A DNA stretch of 44,329 bases, from NCBI GenBank assembly GCA_964344145.1, contig CAYFME010000011.1:1-44329 (forward strand), in the 5' to 3' direction. Source of the stretch: JABJOE01 sp964344145 (GTDB lineage Bacteria > Patescibacteriota > Patescibacteriia > UBA9934). Made by a program: the position numbers and the translations under genes. The notes under the pieces were generated by a model. It searched no databases and was not told the origin of the DNA. It saw nothing but the letters and a program-made list of their open reading frames with translations. Position 1 is the first letter of the stretch. Each line of letters starts with the position of its first letter. Of the stretch, positions 20,941 to 27,597 are shown one piece after another.

Positions 20941-21852
20941 TCAGCCGTTGACGGCCTGCTTGTGGAAGGCCGGGTTGTCGGCGGCGGTCTCGCCGGCGAA
21001 CTTGTCCCAGTCCACGTTGGTCGTGCTCGCGACCTGGGCGCTGCCGTCCTGCAGGTGCGTGGGCTTGTTGATGAAGGTCATCTTGCCCAGCGTGCGACCG
21101 TCCTCGCCGATGCTCATGCTGGCGTAGGCCACGTCGTCGCCGAGGATCTTGGGCTCGCCCACCAGCTCGTAGTCGCCGTTGTAGGTGTACAGCTTCAGCT
21201 TGCCGTCGGCCTTGTCGATGTCGGTGAAGGCGAGGAAGCCGGGGCTCGTGCGCGCCAGCTTGGCGTGCTTGGAGACCTCGATGCCGCTCGGCAGGTCGAC
21301 GTTCTGGCCGATGGCCAGCTTCTTGAAGTCGTCCCAGCGCATGATGAAGGCGGTGCCGTTCTCGCTGATGACGTTGACCCACTCGCCGTCGCTGTACTCG
21401 CCGTCGCGGACGAGGCCGGTGAGGTTGCGGATGTTGCCGTCGTTGTTGACGAGCTCCACGGCCTTGGTGACGGTGTCGTCGACCAGCACGTGCATGACGA
21501 AGCTGTTGCCCTGCTTGGCGACGAGCTTGTTCTCGGTGTCGAGCATGGCCTTGGCGATCGGCGCCGGGAGGATGCCGGCCTGGCGGATGCGCAGGTAGGT
21601 GGCCTCGTCGAAGCGCACGAGCTTCGCCGTCTCGGTGAAGCCGTCGACCTCGATGGTCGCGTTGGGGCTGTCGTCGATCTTGGCGACGACGTCGAAGTCC
21701 TGCTCGCTGTCGATGCCGTAGCCGAGGCGCGTGAGCGCGTCGCCGGAGACGTCGATGCTCCGCTGGGTGTCGTCGGAGGTCTGCTGGTACTCGCCGGAGT
21801 CGATGGCGTGGCCCAGGAGCGCGAGGGTCAGGACGGGGGTCGGGAGGTTCAA
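20941..21852 (-). CDS. GC-rich cassette gene: unknown 303-aa protein
   Basis: The start is TTG 21852, preceded by GGAAG at 6 nt. The sequence begins MNLPTPVLTLALLGHAIDSG, possibly a short signal-like segment, but too weak to call secretion. The rest is rich in Asp/Val/Gly and looks like a soluble alpha/beta protein, with VRFDEATYLRIRQAGILPAP and GTAFIMRWDDFKKLAIGQNV. No cysteine or known catalytic motif is seen and I do not recognise the family. A long alternative minus frame over the same DNA (Arg/Pro/His-rich) is a GC-driven shadow. The gene has its own promoter and terminator, lies between divergent polA and xer, and points toward polA. Its codon use differs sharply from both neighbours. 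Confidence 0.7.
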   Translation of the reverse strand: MNLPTPVLTLALLGHAIDSGEYQQTSDDTQRSIDVSGDALTRLGYGIDSEQDFDVVAKIDDSPNATIEVDGFTETAKLVRFDEATYLRIRQAGILPAPIAKAMLDTENKLVAKQGNSFVMHVLVDDTVTKAVELVNNDGNIRNLTGLVRDGEYSDGEWVNVISENGTAFIMRWDDFKKLAIGQNVDLPSGIEVSKHAKLARTSPGFLAFTDIDKADGKLKLYTYNGDYELVGEPKILGDDVAYASMSIGEDGRTLGKMTFINKPTHLQDGSAQVASTTNVDWDKFAGETAADNPAFHKQAVNG

Positions 21853-21919
21853 GGTACACTTCCGTGTCAGCGGGCCCCGTAGGGCCCTGGGTTGGTTGCC
21901 TGTCGTGCAGGACGGCGCA

Positions 21920-21948
21920 ATTCTGCCACAGGGCCAAAATCCTGTCAA
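21920..21948 (-). promoter_or_regulatory. Promoter of the 303-aa cassette gene
   Basis: Minus-strand TTGACA (21943-21948), 17 bp, CAGAAT (21920-21925). The leader of about 65 nt contains a GGGCCC...GGGCCC hairpin. Confidence 0.75.
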
Positions 21949-21998
21949 GGGAATTTGTAAAGTTATCCACTGTTGTGACTAATCTTAGCCAAAAAATG

Positions 21999-22040
21999 AA
22001 TACGTCACCCGGTGGCGTATTCCTCTTTGTGTCGTATAAT
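21999..22040 (+). promoter_or_regulatory. Promoter of the xer gene with inverted-repeat operator candidate
   Basis: A -10 TATAAT at 22035-22040 is preceded at the -35 position by the inverted repeat 21999-22021 (arms AATACGTCACC and GGTGGCGTATT; one mismatch to the rmuC copy). The -35 hexamer itself is poor, as expected for a promoter under activator or repressor control. Confidence 0.7.
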
Positions 22041-22062
22041 GTGTCTGTTCAGTAACCAATGT

Positions 22063-22980
22063 ATGGCATCGAAATCGACGCTCGAAAAACACATCAACCG
22101 CTATCTTGAGTATCTTGAGGTAGAAAAAGGCCGTTCTGCACGCACCGTGCGTAACTACCACTTCTATTTGCGACGTTTCGGTGAGTGGGCGAAGTGGCCC
22201 CACCCGTCAAAGATCACAAAAGAGCTTGTTCGTCGCTATCGACTCTATCTGAATCGCGAAATCGAAGGCCGTGAGGATGCCACACTCAAAAAAAGCACGC
22301 AGAACTATCACCTCATCGCCCTGCGCAACTTCCTCAAGTACCTCGAGCGTAATGACATCAAGAGTCTGCCGCCAAACAAGATCGAGTTGGCAAAGCAAAG
22401 CACACGCAAGGTCGACTTCCTTGAGGACGACGAGTTGCGCCGCCTGTTCGGAGCGCTTGAAGACGCGAGTGGACTCATTGGTAAGCGCGACCGCGCGATG
22501 GTCTACACGTTATTCTCGACCGGTCTTCGCGTATCAGAGCTCGCGAGTTTAAAAATCGATCAAGTGAATCTTAAGCGCGACGAGTTCACAGTAAAAGGGA
22601 AGGGATCGAAGCATCGTGTCGTCTTTTTGTCCGACAAGGCGCGCAAGGCGATCAAGGAATACCTCGGTGCACGCAAAGACACGCGTCCGCATCTCTTTGT
22701 TGGACACGATCGCGCAAAAGGTGCGCGCGGTTCCATGCCCGTGTCACCACGCACCGTGCAACGTACGGTTGAGCGCTACGCTACCGAGGCGGGAATAACA
22801 AAAAAAATCACGCCGCACACCCTGCGTCACACCTTCGCTACCGATCTATTGCAAAACGGTGCGGATATTCGAAGTGTGCAAGCGATGCTCGGTCACGAAT
22901 CGATCACAACCACACAAATCTACACCCACGTCACCAACCCGCAGCTTAAAAAGGTGCACAAGCAGTTTCACAACAAGTAA
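22063..22980 (+). CDS. Tyrosine recombinase, XerC/XerD type
   Basis: 305 aa from ATG 22063. The N-terminal SAM-like core-binding domain (about 1-95, with YLEYLEVEKGRSARTVRNY) is followed by the catalytic domain. Visible catalytic elements are R in STGLRVSELASL, K in VKGKGSKHR, H-X-X-R in HTLRHTFATDLL, H in MLGHESITTTQ and the nucleophile Y in IYTHV. Length and order match chromosomal Xer proteins that resolve dimers at dif, rather than phage integrases. It begins about 16 nt after the predicted transcription start with no SD, and the next gene starts 2 bp after its stop. The GC-rich 303-aa cassette lies just upstream on the other strand. It could in principle also act on mobile cassettes, but nothing in the sequence shows that. 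Confidence 0.92.
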   Translation: MASKSTLEKHINRYLEYLEVEKGRSARTVRNYHFYLRRFGEWAKWPHPSKITKELVRRYRLYLNREIEGREDATLKKSTQNYHLIALRNFLKYLERNDIKSLPPNKIELAKQSTRKVDFLEDDELRRLFGALEDASGLIGKRDRAMVYTLFSTGLRVSELASLKIDQVNLKRDEFTVKGKGSKHRVVFLSDKARKAIKEYLGARKDTRPHLFVGHDRAKGARGSMPVSPRTVQRTVERYATEAGITKKITPHTLRHTFATDLLQNGADIRSVQAMLGHESITTTQIYTHVTNPQLKKVHKQFHNK

Positions 22981-22982
22981 GT

Positions 22983-24161
22983 ATGAAGTGGTTTGATGAC
23001 GTGAAGAAGTACTACGCGTTTCGGTCGCTCAATAAACGCTTCGTAATGCCCGTATGGGTTCTTGTGATGCTCGACAATGGCCTTTCTGTGGAGCACATTG
23101 CCCTGATTGCGGGCGTCTGCGCGATCGCAAGCTTCCTACTAGAGGTACCGAGCGGTTCGATCGCTGACACCATCGGTCACAAGCAGGCGCTACTGCTCTC
23201 GATGATCGGGCAGGGTACGGGGCTCATGCTCTTCATTGGTGGAACGTTCTGGTGGTTCCTTGCAGGGTCACTCATGTACTGGGGCATTGGAACCCTCATG
23301 AGCGGAACGCATCAGGCTATGTTCTACGAACGGTTAGTAGAGCTCAATCGAGTAGATGAGTATCGAAAGCTCTCCGGCCGATCGCGCAGCATCTCAAGTT
23401 TTTGGAGCATGGCAACCGTTGCCTTCGCCGGTGTAATGTACGCATGGAACCCAACTGTCACGTTTCTCATCGGTGGCTTACTCTTCTGGATAGGTGGTGC
23501 GGTTGTTTCAACCATGCACGAACCAAAGCAGAAAAAGTCCGTTAAAAAAGAAGAAGGCTTCTGGCAATTGATCACACATTTTACAACGGCATTTGCGACC
23601 ATCAAGAAAAACAAGAAACTCCTTTGGCTCATGGTGACCAGCTCGACGGCGCTCGGTGTCGCCTGGGCAGCAGGTGAATTCCAGCAGATCATCCTTGAAA
23701 ATATCGGACTCGCCACCGCACTCTTTGGTGTCTTCTACGCACTAAAGCGATTCTTCACTGCTACAACGGCACTATTCCTCCATCGACTATTCGAGGGAGT
23801 CAGCCCTCCTATGACGGCAACAATCATGACCATTCTTGTCACCTGCTACTATCTCCTTGTTGGAACAACGACCAACCACCTGGCCATGGCTGGCGTTATC
23901 CTACTCATCTCTGCCTGCTTCGTGATTCAATCGATCGTCGTCAATGATCAAATGAACAAACTGATCCCAAGTGGCTCGCGTGCGACGACACTTTCGATGA
24001 GCAACTTTATCCAAAACACGGCCAAGATTCTTATCATTGGAGGAATCGGACTTCTATCATCGCTCATTACGATCGAAGGGGTACACATCCTATTGGGCTT
24101 CATATTGATCATCGTCTTCCTCATCATGATCCCAATGACGTTCCGAGCGTATCGCCCTTGA
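22983..24161 (+). CDS. Major facilitator superfamily permease
   Basis: 392 aa with about 12 hydrophobic helices. The N-half contains VLVMLDNGLSVEHIALIAGV and EVPSGSIADTIGHKQALLLS, the latter a version of the MFS loop 2-3 motif (GXXXDXXGXKXXL). A basic cytoplasmic loop (PKQKKSVKKEE, about residue 185) separates the two halves. The substrate is unknown; the type is commonly annotated as a drug or metabolite transporter in CPR. It starts 2 bp after the xer stop, so the two are probably co-transcribed. The promoter of the following tRNA overlaps its stop codon. Confidence 0.85.
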   Translation: MKWFDDVKKYYAFRSLNKRFVMPVWVLVMLDNGLSVEHIALIAGVCAIASFLLEVPSGSIADTIGHKQALLLSMIGQGTGLMLFIGGTFWWFLAGSLMYWGIGTLMSGTHQAMFYERLVELNRVDEYRKLSGRSRSISSFWSMATVAFAGVMYAWNPTVTFLIGGLLFWIGGAVVSTMHEPKQKKSVKKEEGFWQLITHFTTAFATIKKNKKLLWLMVTSSTALGVAWAAGEFQQIILENIGLATALFGVFYALKRFFTATTALFLHRLFEGVSPPMTATIMTILVTCYYLLVGTTTNHLAMAGVILLISACFVIQSIVVNDQMNKLIPSGSRATTLSMSNFIQNTAKILIIGGIGLLSSLITIEGVHILLGFILIIVFLIMIPMTFRAYRP

Positions 24162-24186
24162 TTTTTTCGCGAAAATCAGGTACAGT
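24158..24186 (+). promoter_or_regulatory. tRNA-Arg(UCU) promoter
   Basis: TTGATT (24158-24163), 17 bp, TACAGT (24181-24186). The -35 overlaps the TGA stop of the MFS gene, and the spacer contains GATTTT/AAAATC. Confidence 0.65.
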
Positions 24187-24210
24187 CGCCTGCGTATCGC
24201 ATAAACACCT

Positions 24211-24285
24211 GCCCCCGTAGCTTAACGGATAAAGCAGGACTCTTCTAAGGTCTTGATGGGGGTTCGATTCCCTCCGGGGGTACCA
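24211..24285 (+). tRNA. tRNA-Arg (UCU anticodon)
   Basis: The acceptor GCCCCCG pairs with CGGGGGT (one G-U). The anticodon stem-loop is GGACT-CTTCTAA-GGTCT with anticodon TCT. The T-arm is GGGGGTTCGATTCCCTC, and ACCA is encoded. Confidence 0.95.
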
Positions 24286-24315
24286 AAAACACCACGCATA
24301 TTGCGTGGTGTTTTT
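24286..24315. terminator. Bidirectional terminator between convergent tRNAs
   Basis: AAAAACACCACGCA/TGCGTGGTGTTTTT perfect stem with A-run and T-run on the two sides. It ends both tRNA-Arg (plus) and tRNA-His (minus). Confidence 0.9.
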
Positions 24316-24316
24316 G

Positions 24317-24392
24317 TGGGGTGCCTAGTGGGAGTTGAACCCACGCTAGGAGTTCCACAAACTCCTGTGCTAACCGTTACACTATAGGCACC
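24317..24392 (-). tRNA. tRNA-His (GUG anticodon)
   Basis: Minus strand: G-1 followed by GTGCCTA, paired with TAGGCAC, C73 and an encoded CCA. The anticodon loop is TTTGTGGA with anticodon GTG. The extra 5' G opposite C73 is the histidine identity signature. Confidence 0.95.
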
Positions 24393-24396
24393 ATGT

Positions 24397-24867
24397 TCAA
24401 TTGGGTATATGCGCGTGGATGAGATAGTGGCAGTTTCTACACAGCCACTGTAGGTTCTTCAAGTCGTTATTTTTTCTATTCTCGTCAATGTGGTGCACTA
24501 CTAATACACGAAGTTCATTATTTTTGCAACCTGAACATTGCGGTTTCTTCTTTGATCGGAGCATAGCATTACGGTAAGATGCCTCCCCGTCTTTCCAGTT
24601 GAAATGATCTTCGCCAAATGCCCAAAGCTTGTTTTTCCATTTTGCGAAGCACGATTTGTTGCAGTAGAATCTTCCACTGCGAGAGCTCCTCTGTTCTTTT
24701 GGAGTTCGATACACGGAATTTCCACAAGTAGCACAGGCAAATGTTTGTCCGTTGTGCATGTCCGCGAACTGACACTCACGAGAACAATATTTCCCCCATC
24801 CGCGTTTTATGCGGTTCGGCTTGACTTTGAATGATTTGGAGCACTGCTTACAGTTCACTAAAGGCAT
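24397..24867 (-). CDS. HNH endonuclease-like protein with N-terminal zinc fingers
   Basis: 156 aa from ATG 24867. Two Cys4-type zinc-ribbon-like modules lie at about 5-35 (CKQCSKSFKVK, YCSRECQF) and 40-75 (CATCGNSVYRT, FYCNKSCFAKW). A FGEDHFNWKDGEASYRNAML linker of the kind found in phage and homing HNH proteins follows, then the HNH core CSGCKNNELRVLVVHHIDEN...NLQWLCRNCHYLIH. Such proteins nick or cut DNA and often behave as free-standing homing endonucleases. Its stop lies 4 bp upstream of tRNA-His in the same direction, so its transcript reads into that tRNA. The predicted start is leaderless (-10 TATCCT 6 bp before the ATG). The longer in-frame start at 24927 is upstream of that promoter. 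Confidence 0.85.
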   Translation of the reverse strand: MPLVNCKQCSKSFKVKPNRIKRGWGKYCSRECQFADMHNGQTFACATCGNSVYRTPKEQRSSRSGRFYCNKSCFAKWKNKLWAFGEDHFNWKDGEASYRNAMLRSKKKPQCSGCKNNELRVLVVHHIDENRKNNDLKNLQWLCRNCHYLIHAHIPN

Positions 24868-24873
24868 GCTCTT

Positions 24874-24902
24874 AGGATACCACCGAAAGCCGCGTCGGTC
24901 AA
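24874..24902 (-). promoter_or_regulatory. Promoter of the HNH gene and tRNA-His
   Basis: Minus-strand TTGACC (24897-24902), 17 bp, TATCCT (24874-24879), then AAGAGC and the ATG. Confidence 0.7.
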
Positions 24903-24939
24903 GCAACGGGTTGTGATGAAACAACATTCTAACGTAATG

Positions 24940-24967
24940 AAAAAATCTCCCTTGCAGGAGGTTTTTT
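24940..24967. terminator. A/T-flanked terminator upstream of the HNH promoter
   Basis: TCTCC-CTTGCA-GGAG hairpin flanked by A6 and T6, able to act in both directions. For minus-strand transcription it lies directly behind the cassette terminator at 24980-25010. Confidence 0.75.
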
Positions 24968-24979
24968 CGTTTAAAAGCA

Positions 24980-25010
24980 AGTCGCCCACCGAAGTGAGTC
25001 GGGGGCGACT
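24980..25010 (-). terminator. Terminator of the 167-aa cassette gene
   Basis: AGTCGCCC/GGGCGACT stem; on the minus strand it is followed by TGCTTTTAAA. Confidence 0.8.
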
Positions 25011-25032
25011 CCGCCTTGGTGGACGTACGGTC

Positions 25033-25536
25033 TCAGCGCTCGAGGGTCGGGTAGAGCCCGGGCTTGGACAGGTCGATCTGCTCGAGCTCGTTGCAGGTCA
25101 CCTCGATCCGCTCACTCTCCCGGAACAGCGCCTCCCCCTCCTTGTCGGAGAGCCAGAAGGTGTAGCGCCACGGATGCTCCCCGGCATCGAACTGGCCCGT
25201 GGTGTCGACACGGCCCTTCGGGTTGACGTGCCCGTAGTGCAGGTTGAGCCGCCAGGGAGTGCCGGCGAGCTTCAGCAACGCGTCGAGGTGGACCGGCTGG
25301 TTGGCGCTGCGCAGGGCAGACACGCAACGGCCGATCTGGCTGATCTGCTCGGCCGTGAAGCCGCCCTCGCCCTCGCGCAGCACGGTGAAGACGCTGACGG
25401 TCAGGTTCTGCGACGCCTCGATCAAGCGCCACACGAGCTGCTTGGCCAGCACGCAGATCTCCTCGTCGTAGCCGCTCAGGCGGCCCTTGGCGATCAGGTA
25501 GCGCAGGGCGGCGACCTGCTCCTCGGTCATACTCAT
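25033..25536 (-). CDS. GC-rich cassette gene: unknown 167-aa protein
   Basis: Begins MSMTEEQVAALRYLIAKGRL at ATG 25536, with GGAG 5 nt upstream. The first half (about 1-95) looks alpha-helical. The second half is probably beta-rich with several tryptophans: AGTPWRLNLHYGHVNPKGRV and HPWRYTFWLSDKEGEALF. There is no signal peptide, membrane segment or cysteine-rich motif, and I do not recognise the family. The overlapping 147-aa Arg/Ala-rich minus frame is a shadow. It has its own TTGACA promoter and GC-rich terminator, G/C-ending codons, and sits between xthA and the HNH gene, all on the same strand. Confidence 0.7.
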   Translation of the reverse strand: MSMTEEQVAALRYLIAKGRLSGYDEEICVLAKQLVWRLIEASQNLTVSVFTVLREGEGGFTAEQISQIGRCVSALRSANQPVHLDALLKLAGTPWRLNLHYGHVNPKGRVDTTGQFDAGEHPWRYTFWLSDKEGEALFRESERIEVTCNELEQIDLSKPGLYPTLER

Positions 25537-25572
25537 CAAATCTCCAACGTTGCACAGGGATGGCAACGCGCC

Positions 25573-25601
25573 ACTGTACACAAAAAAGCCGTTTCTGTCA
25601 A
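25573..25601 (-). promoter_or_regulatory. Promoter of the 167-aa cassette gene
   Basis: Minus-strand TTGACA (25596-25601), 17 bp, TACAGT (25573-25578). Confidence 0.85.
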
Positions 25602-25628
25602 GGCTAGAGCCCTAAAAACGACCTAATG

Positions 25629-26429
25629 CTATTCCAAAATCAACCCAACCGGCGCGTGGTCGGAGCCCATCACGTCCATGCGGATGTAGGCGTCCTTAAT
25701 GCGCTTCTTGAGCTTTGAGCTGACCAGGAAATAATCGATGCGCCAGCCGACGTTGCGCTCACGAGATTTTGCAAAATGACTCCACCAACTGTACTGACCT
25801 GTCGCATCCGGATGCACGTGACGGAACGTATCTATAAATCCAGCGTCGACGATGTTATCCATCCCCTCGCGCTCCTGCGGCGTAAACCCAGCGTTCTTTA
25901 CATTATCTTTCGGGCGAGCAAGGTCTATTTCTTTGTGCGCGACATTGAAGTCTCCGCACATGATAACCGGCTTCTTCTTTTGCAACCCATCGACATACTT
26001 CAAAAACAACGGATCCCACTTTTTATGACGATACTCGAGTCGCTCAAGTCCACGCTTCGCATTTGGCGTGTAGACCGTCACTACATAGTACTCATCAAAC
26101 TCCATCGTGATCACACGACCCTCGGTCAGCGCGTCACCAAACGAGTCCTTCAGTGCCCCAGCCTTCACGCCAGGGAGGTCAAACATAATCGAGATCGGCT
26201 TGATCTTCGTGAAAATCGCTGTCCCTGAGTACCCCTTTCGATCAGCTGAGTTCCAGATCTCCTCATACTCAGGAAGGTCGATCTCTGCCTGCCCCTGCAT
26301 TGCCTTGGTCTCTTGCAAGCACAAAATATCCGGCTGCTCTTTCTTGATAAACGGCACAAAGGCCCCTTTGCGCATCGCCGCACGGATACCATTAACATTC
26401 CAGGAAACGAATTTGATTGATTTAGCCAT
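25629..26429 (-). CDS. xthA: Exodeoxyribonuclease III / AP endonuclease
   Basis: 266 aa. Exo III fold and motifs: IKFVSWNVNGIRAA, DILCLQETKA (metal-binding Glu), YSGTAIFTK, VYTPNAKRG, MCGDFNVAHKEIDLARP (catalytic Asp and Asn), WRIDYFLVS and GSDHAPVGLIL (Asp-His pair). It cleaves abasic sites and degrades 3' ends in base excision repair. I place the start at the internal ATG 26429 (MAKSIKF), because the upstream ATG (26441) overlaps a TACAAT -10 box and would not be transcribed. That makes the message leaderless. It lies divergently from rpsO. Confidence 0.95.
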   Translation of the reverse strand: MAKSIKFVSWNVNGIRAAMRKGAFVPFIKKEQPDILCLQETKAMQGQAEIDLPEYEEIWNSADRKGYSGTAIFTKIKPISIMFDLPGVKAGALKDSFGDALTEGRVITMEFDEYYVVTVYTPNAKRGLERLEYRHKKWDPLFLKYVDGLQKKKPVIMCGDFNVAHKEIDLARPKDNVKNAGFTPQEREGMDNIVDAGFIDTFRHVHPDATGQYSWWSHFAKSRERNVGWRIDYFLVSSKLKKRIKDAYIRMDVMGSDHAPVGLILE

Positions 26430-26451
26430 AGACAGTGGCATTGTAACACCA

Positions 26452-26480
26452 TTGACAGATTTCCAGGATTTCGCTAGGAT
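26452..26480 (+). promoter_or_regulatory. rpsO promoter
   Basis: TTGACA (26452-26457), 17 bp, TAGGAT (26475-26480). The leader is about 77 nt, unusually long for this genome. Confidence 0.8.
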
Positions 26481-26503
26481 TCCCGCATAATAAAACTTGC
26501 TGT

Positions 26504-26543
26504 GAGCCTTGGATCGAACGTTGAGCGCGTCGTTCTAGGACTC
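26504..26543 (+). promoter_or_regulatory. rpsO leader hairpin, candidate S15 autoregulatory site
   Basis: GAGCCT pairs with AGGaCTC and GAACG (26516-26520) pairs with CGTTC (26531-26535), giving an interrupted stem ending 20 nt before the rpsO ATG. S15 is known to repress its own translation through diverse leader structures in several bacteria. This one is inferred from position and pairing only. Confidence 0.45.
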
Positions 26544-26563
26544 TCAGACGACATAACGCAACT

Positions 26564-26839
26564 ATGCTCAACAAGAACAAGAAGCAGAAGCTGATTGATA
26601 AGTATAAGACACACGATACGGACACCGGCTCACCACAGGTCCAAATCGCGATCCTCACCGAAGAGGTCAAGGAGCTCACAAAGCACCTTCGCGAGCACAA
26701 GAAGGACTTCTCCTCCCGTCGTGGTCTTGTGAAAAAAGTGACAGAACGCCGCCGCCTCATGCGCTATCTCAAGCGCGAGGACAAGAAGGCCTACGAGAAG
26801 CTGATCGCTGACCTAAAGATCCGTCCCCTTTCTGAGTAA
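26564..26839 (+). CDS. rpsO: 30S ribosomal protein S15
   Basis: 91 aa. Canonical S15: DTGSPQVQIAILTEEVKELT, LREHKKDFSSRRGLVKKV and RRRLMRYLKREDKKAYEKLI. It binds the 16S rRNA central domain during 30S assembly. The upstream MLNKNKKQKLIDKYKTHDT matches the usual N-terminus and fixes the ATG. No SD sequence. The order rpsO - NYN gene - pnp keeps the common rpsO-pnp neighbourhood with one gene inserted. Confidence 0.97.
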   Translation: MLNKNKKQKLIDKYKTHDTDTGSPQVQIAILTEEVKELTKHLREHKKDFSSRRGLVKKVTERRRLMRYLKREDKKAYEKLIADLKIRPLSE

Positions 26840-26843
26840 TTTC

Positions 26844-26880
26844 CCGAGAGCCTGCCGATTCGGTTGGGCTTTCGGCTTTT
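26844..26880 (+). terminator. rpsO terminator
   Basis: CCGAgAGCC pairs with GGGCTtTCGG and is followed by CTTTTAA. Confidence 0.7.
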
Positions 26881-26908
26881 AAACAACTTTTTCTAACGCA
26901 TTTTCTTT

Positions 26909-27472
26909 ATGCTTTCGACCCCTACACGCCGCGTTGGCGTCTTCATCGACGTGCAGAACATGTACTACAGCGCGCGCAATTTGTTCAGCCGCAAGGTAAA
27001 CTTTCCAAACATCGTCAAAGAGACGGTCGGCAATCAACAACTCATCCGTGCGATCGCCTACACGGTCGCGACCGAGTCAGGAGAGGAGACGGCCTTCTTT
27101 GAAGCCTTGGAGAAAAACGGCATCGACGTCATTGCCAAGGATCTCATCGAGTACGACTCAGGAGCCAAGAAAGGCGACTGGGACGTCGGTATCGCCATCG
27201 ACATCGTTCGCATGGTCGACATGCTCGACGTCGTGGTTCTGTGCTCGGGTGACGGAGACTTCTCACCGCTTGGTGACTACGTTCGCGGCAAAGGTCGCGT
27301 CTTCCACGTCGCTTCCTTCCGCGAGTCAACGTCATCGGAACTACTGGACATCGCCGACATCTACACGAACCTGTCAGATGACAAAAAGACGTTCCTCATG
27401 CCCGAGGACAAGCGCAAGCGCTCAGCAGCACCTGCTAAGCGCACGCCGGCAAAACGAACAACAAAGAAGTAG
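26909..27472 (+). CDS. NYN-domain (LabA/DUF88) ribonuclease-like protein
   Basis: 187 aa. The PIN-like NYN fold is indicated by an N-terminal VGVFIDVQNMYYSARN with the first acidic residue, KKGDWDVGIAIDIVRMVDML with two more, and VVLCSGDGDFSPLGDYVRGKG, whose Asp residues complete the metal site. The C-terminal 25 residues are a basic Lys/Arg/Ala tail likely to contact RNA. NYN proteins are RNases or RNA-processing factors, and its position between rpsO and pnp fits RNA metabolism. The substrate is unknown. Confidence 0.85.
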   Translation: MLSTPTRRVGVFIDVQNMYYSARNLFSRKVNFPNIVKETVGNQQLIRAIAYTVATESGEETAFFEALEKNGIDVIAKDLIEYDSGAKKGDWDVGIAIDIVRMVDMLDVVVLCSGDGDFSPLGDYVRGKGRVFHVASFRESTSSELLDIADIYTNLSDDKKTFLMPEDKRKRSAAPAKRTPAKRTTKK

Positions 27473-27539
27473 CCGCTACGGCTTCGCAGTCCCACGGGGC
27501 TGCGGTCCGTGTCGAGTACGACACAGCTTACACATATCG

Positions 27540-27580
27540 CCCTGAAACCGTGAGATCCTTTCGGGTCTTGGGCTTCAGGG
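27540..27580 (+). promoter_or_regulatory. pnp leader hairpin
   Basis: CCCTGAA (27540-27546) pairs with TTCAGGG (27574-27580), and GATCC-TTTC-GGGTC sits inside. The stem ends 18 nt before the pnp ATG. In E. coli a pnp leader hairpin mediates autoregulation after RNase III cleavage; a similar role here is inference. Confidence 0.5.
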
Positions 27581-27597
27581 TGAACCTAACAAAACAT

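Noticed and set aside
20831..21970. 379-aa minus frame and 326-aa plus frame
   Set aside because: Arg/Pro/His-rich or Ala/Val-rich translations typical of alternative frames in GC-rich DNA; the 303-aa frame has a better start, SD and composition.
22063..22980. The tyrosine recombinase as the integrase of the cassettes
   Set aside because: Length and motifs fit a housekeeping Xer protein and no shared att-like core was found at cassette ends. It cannot be excluded, but there is no support.
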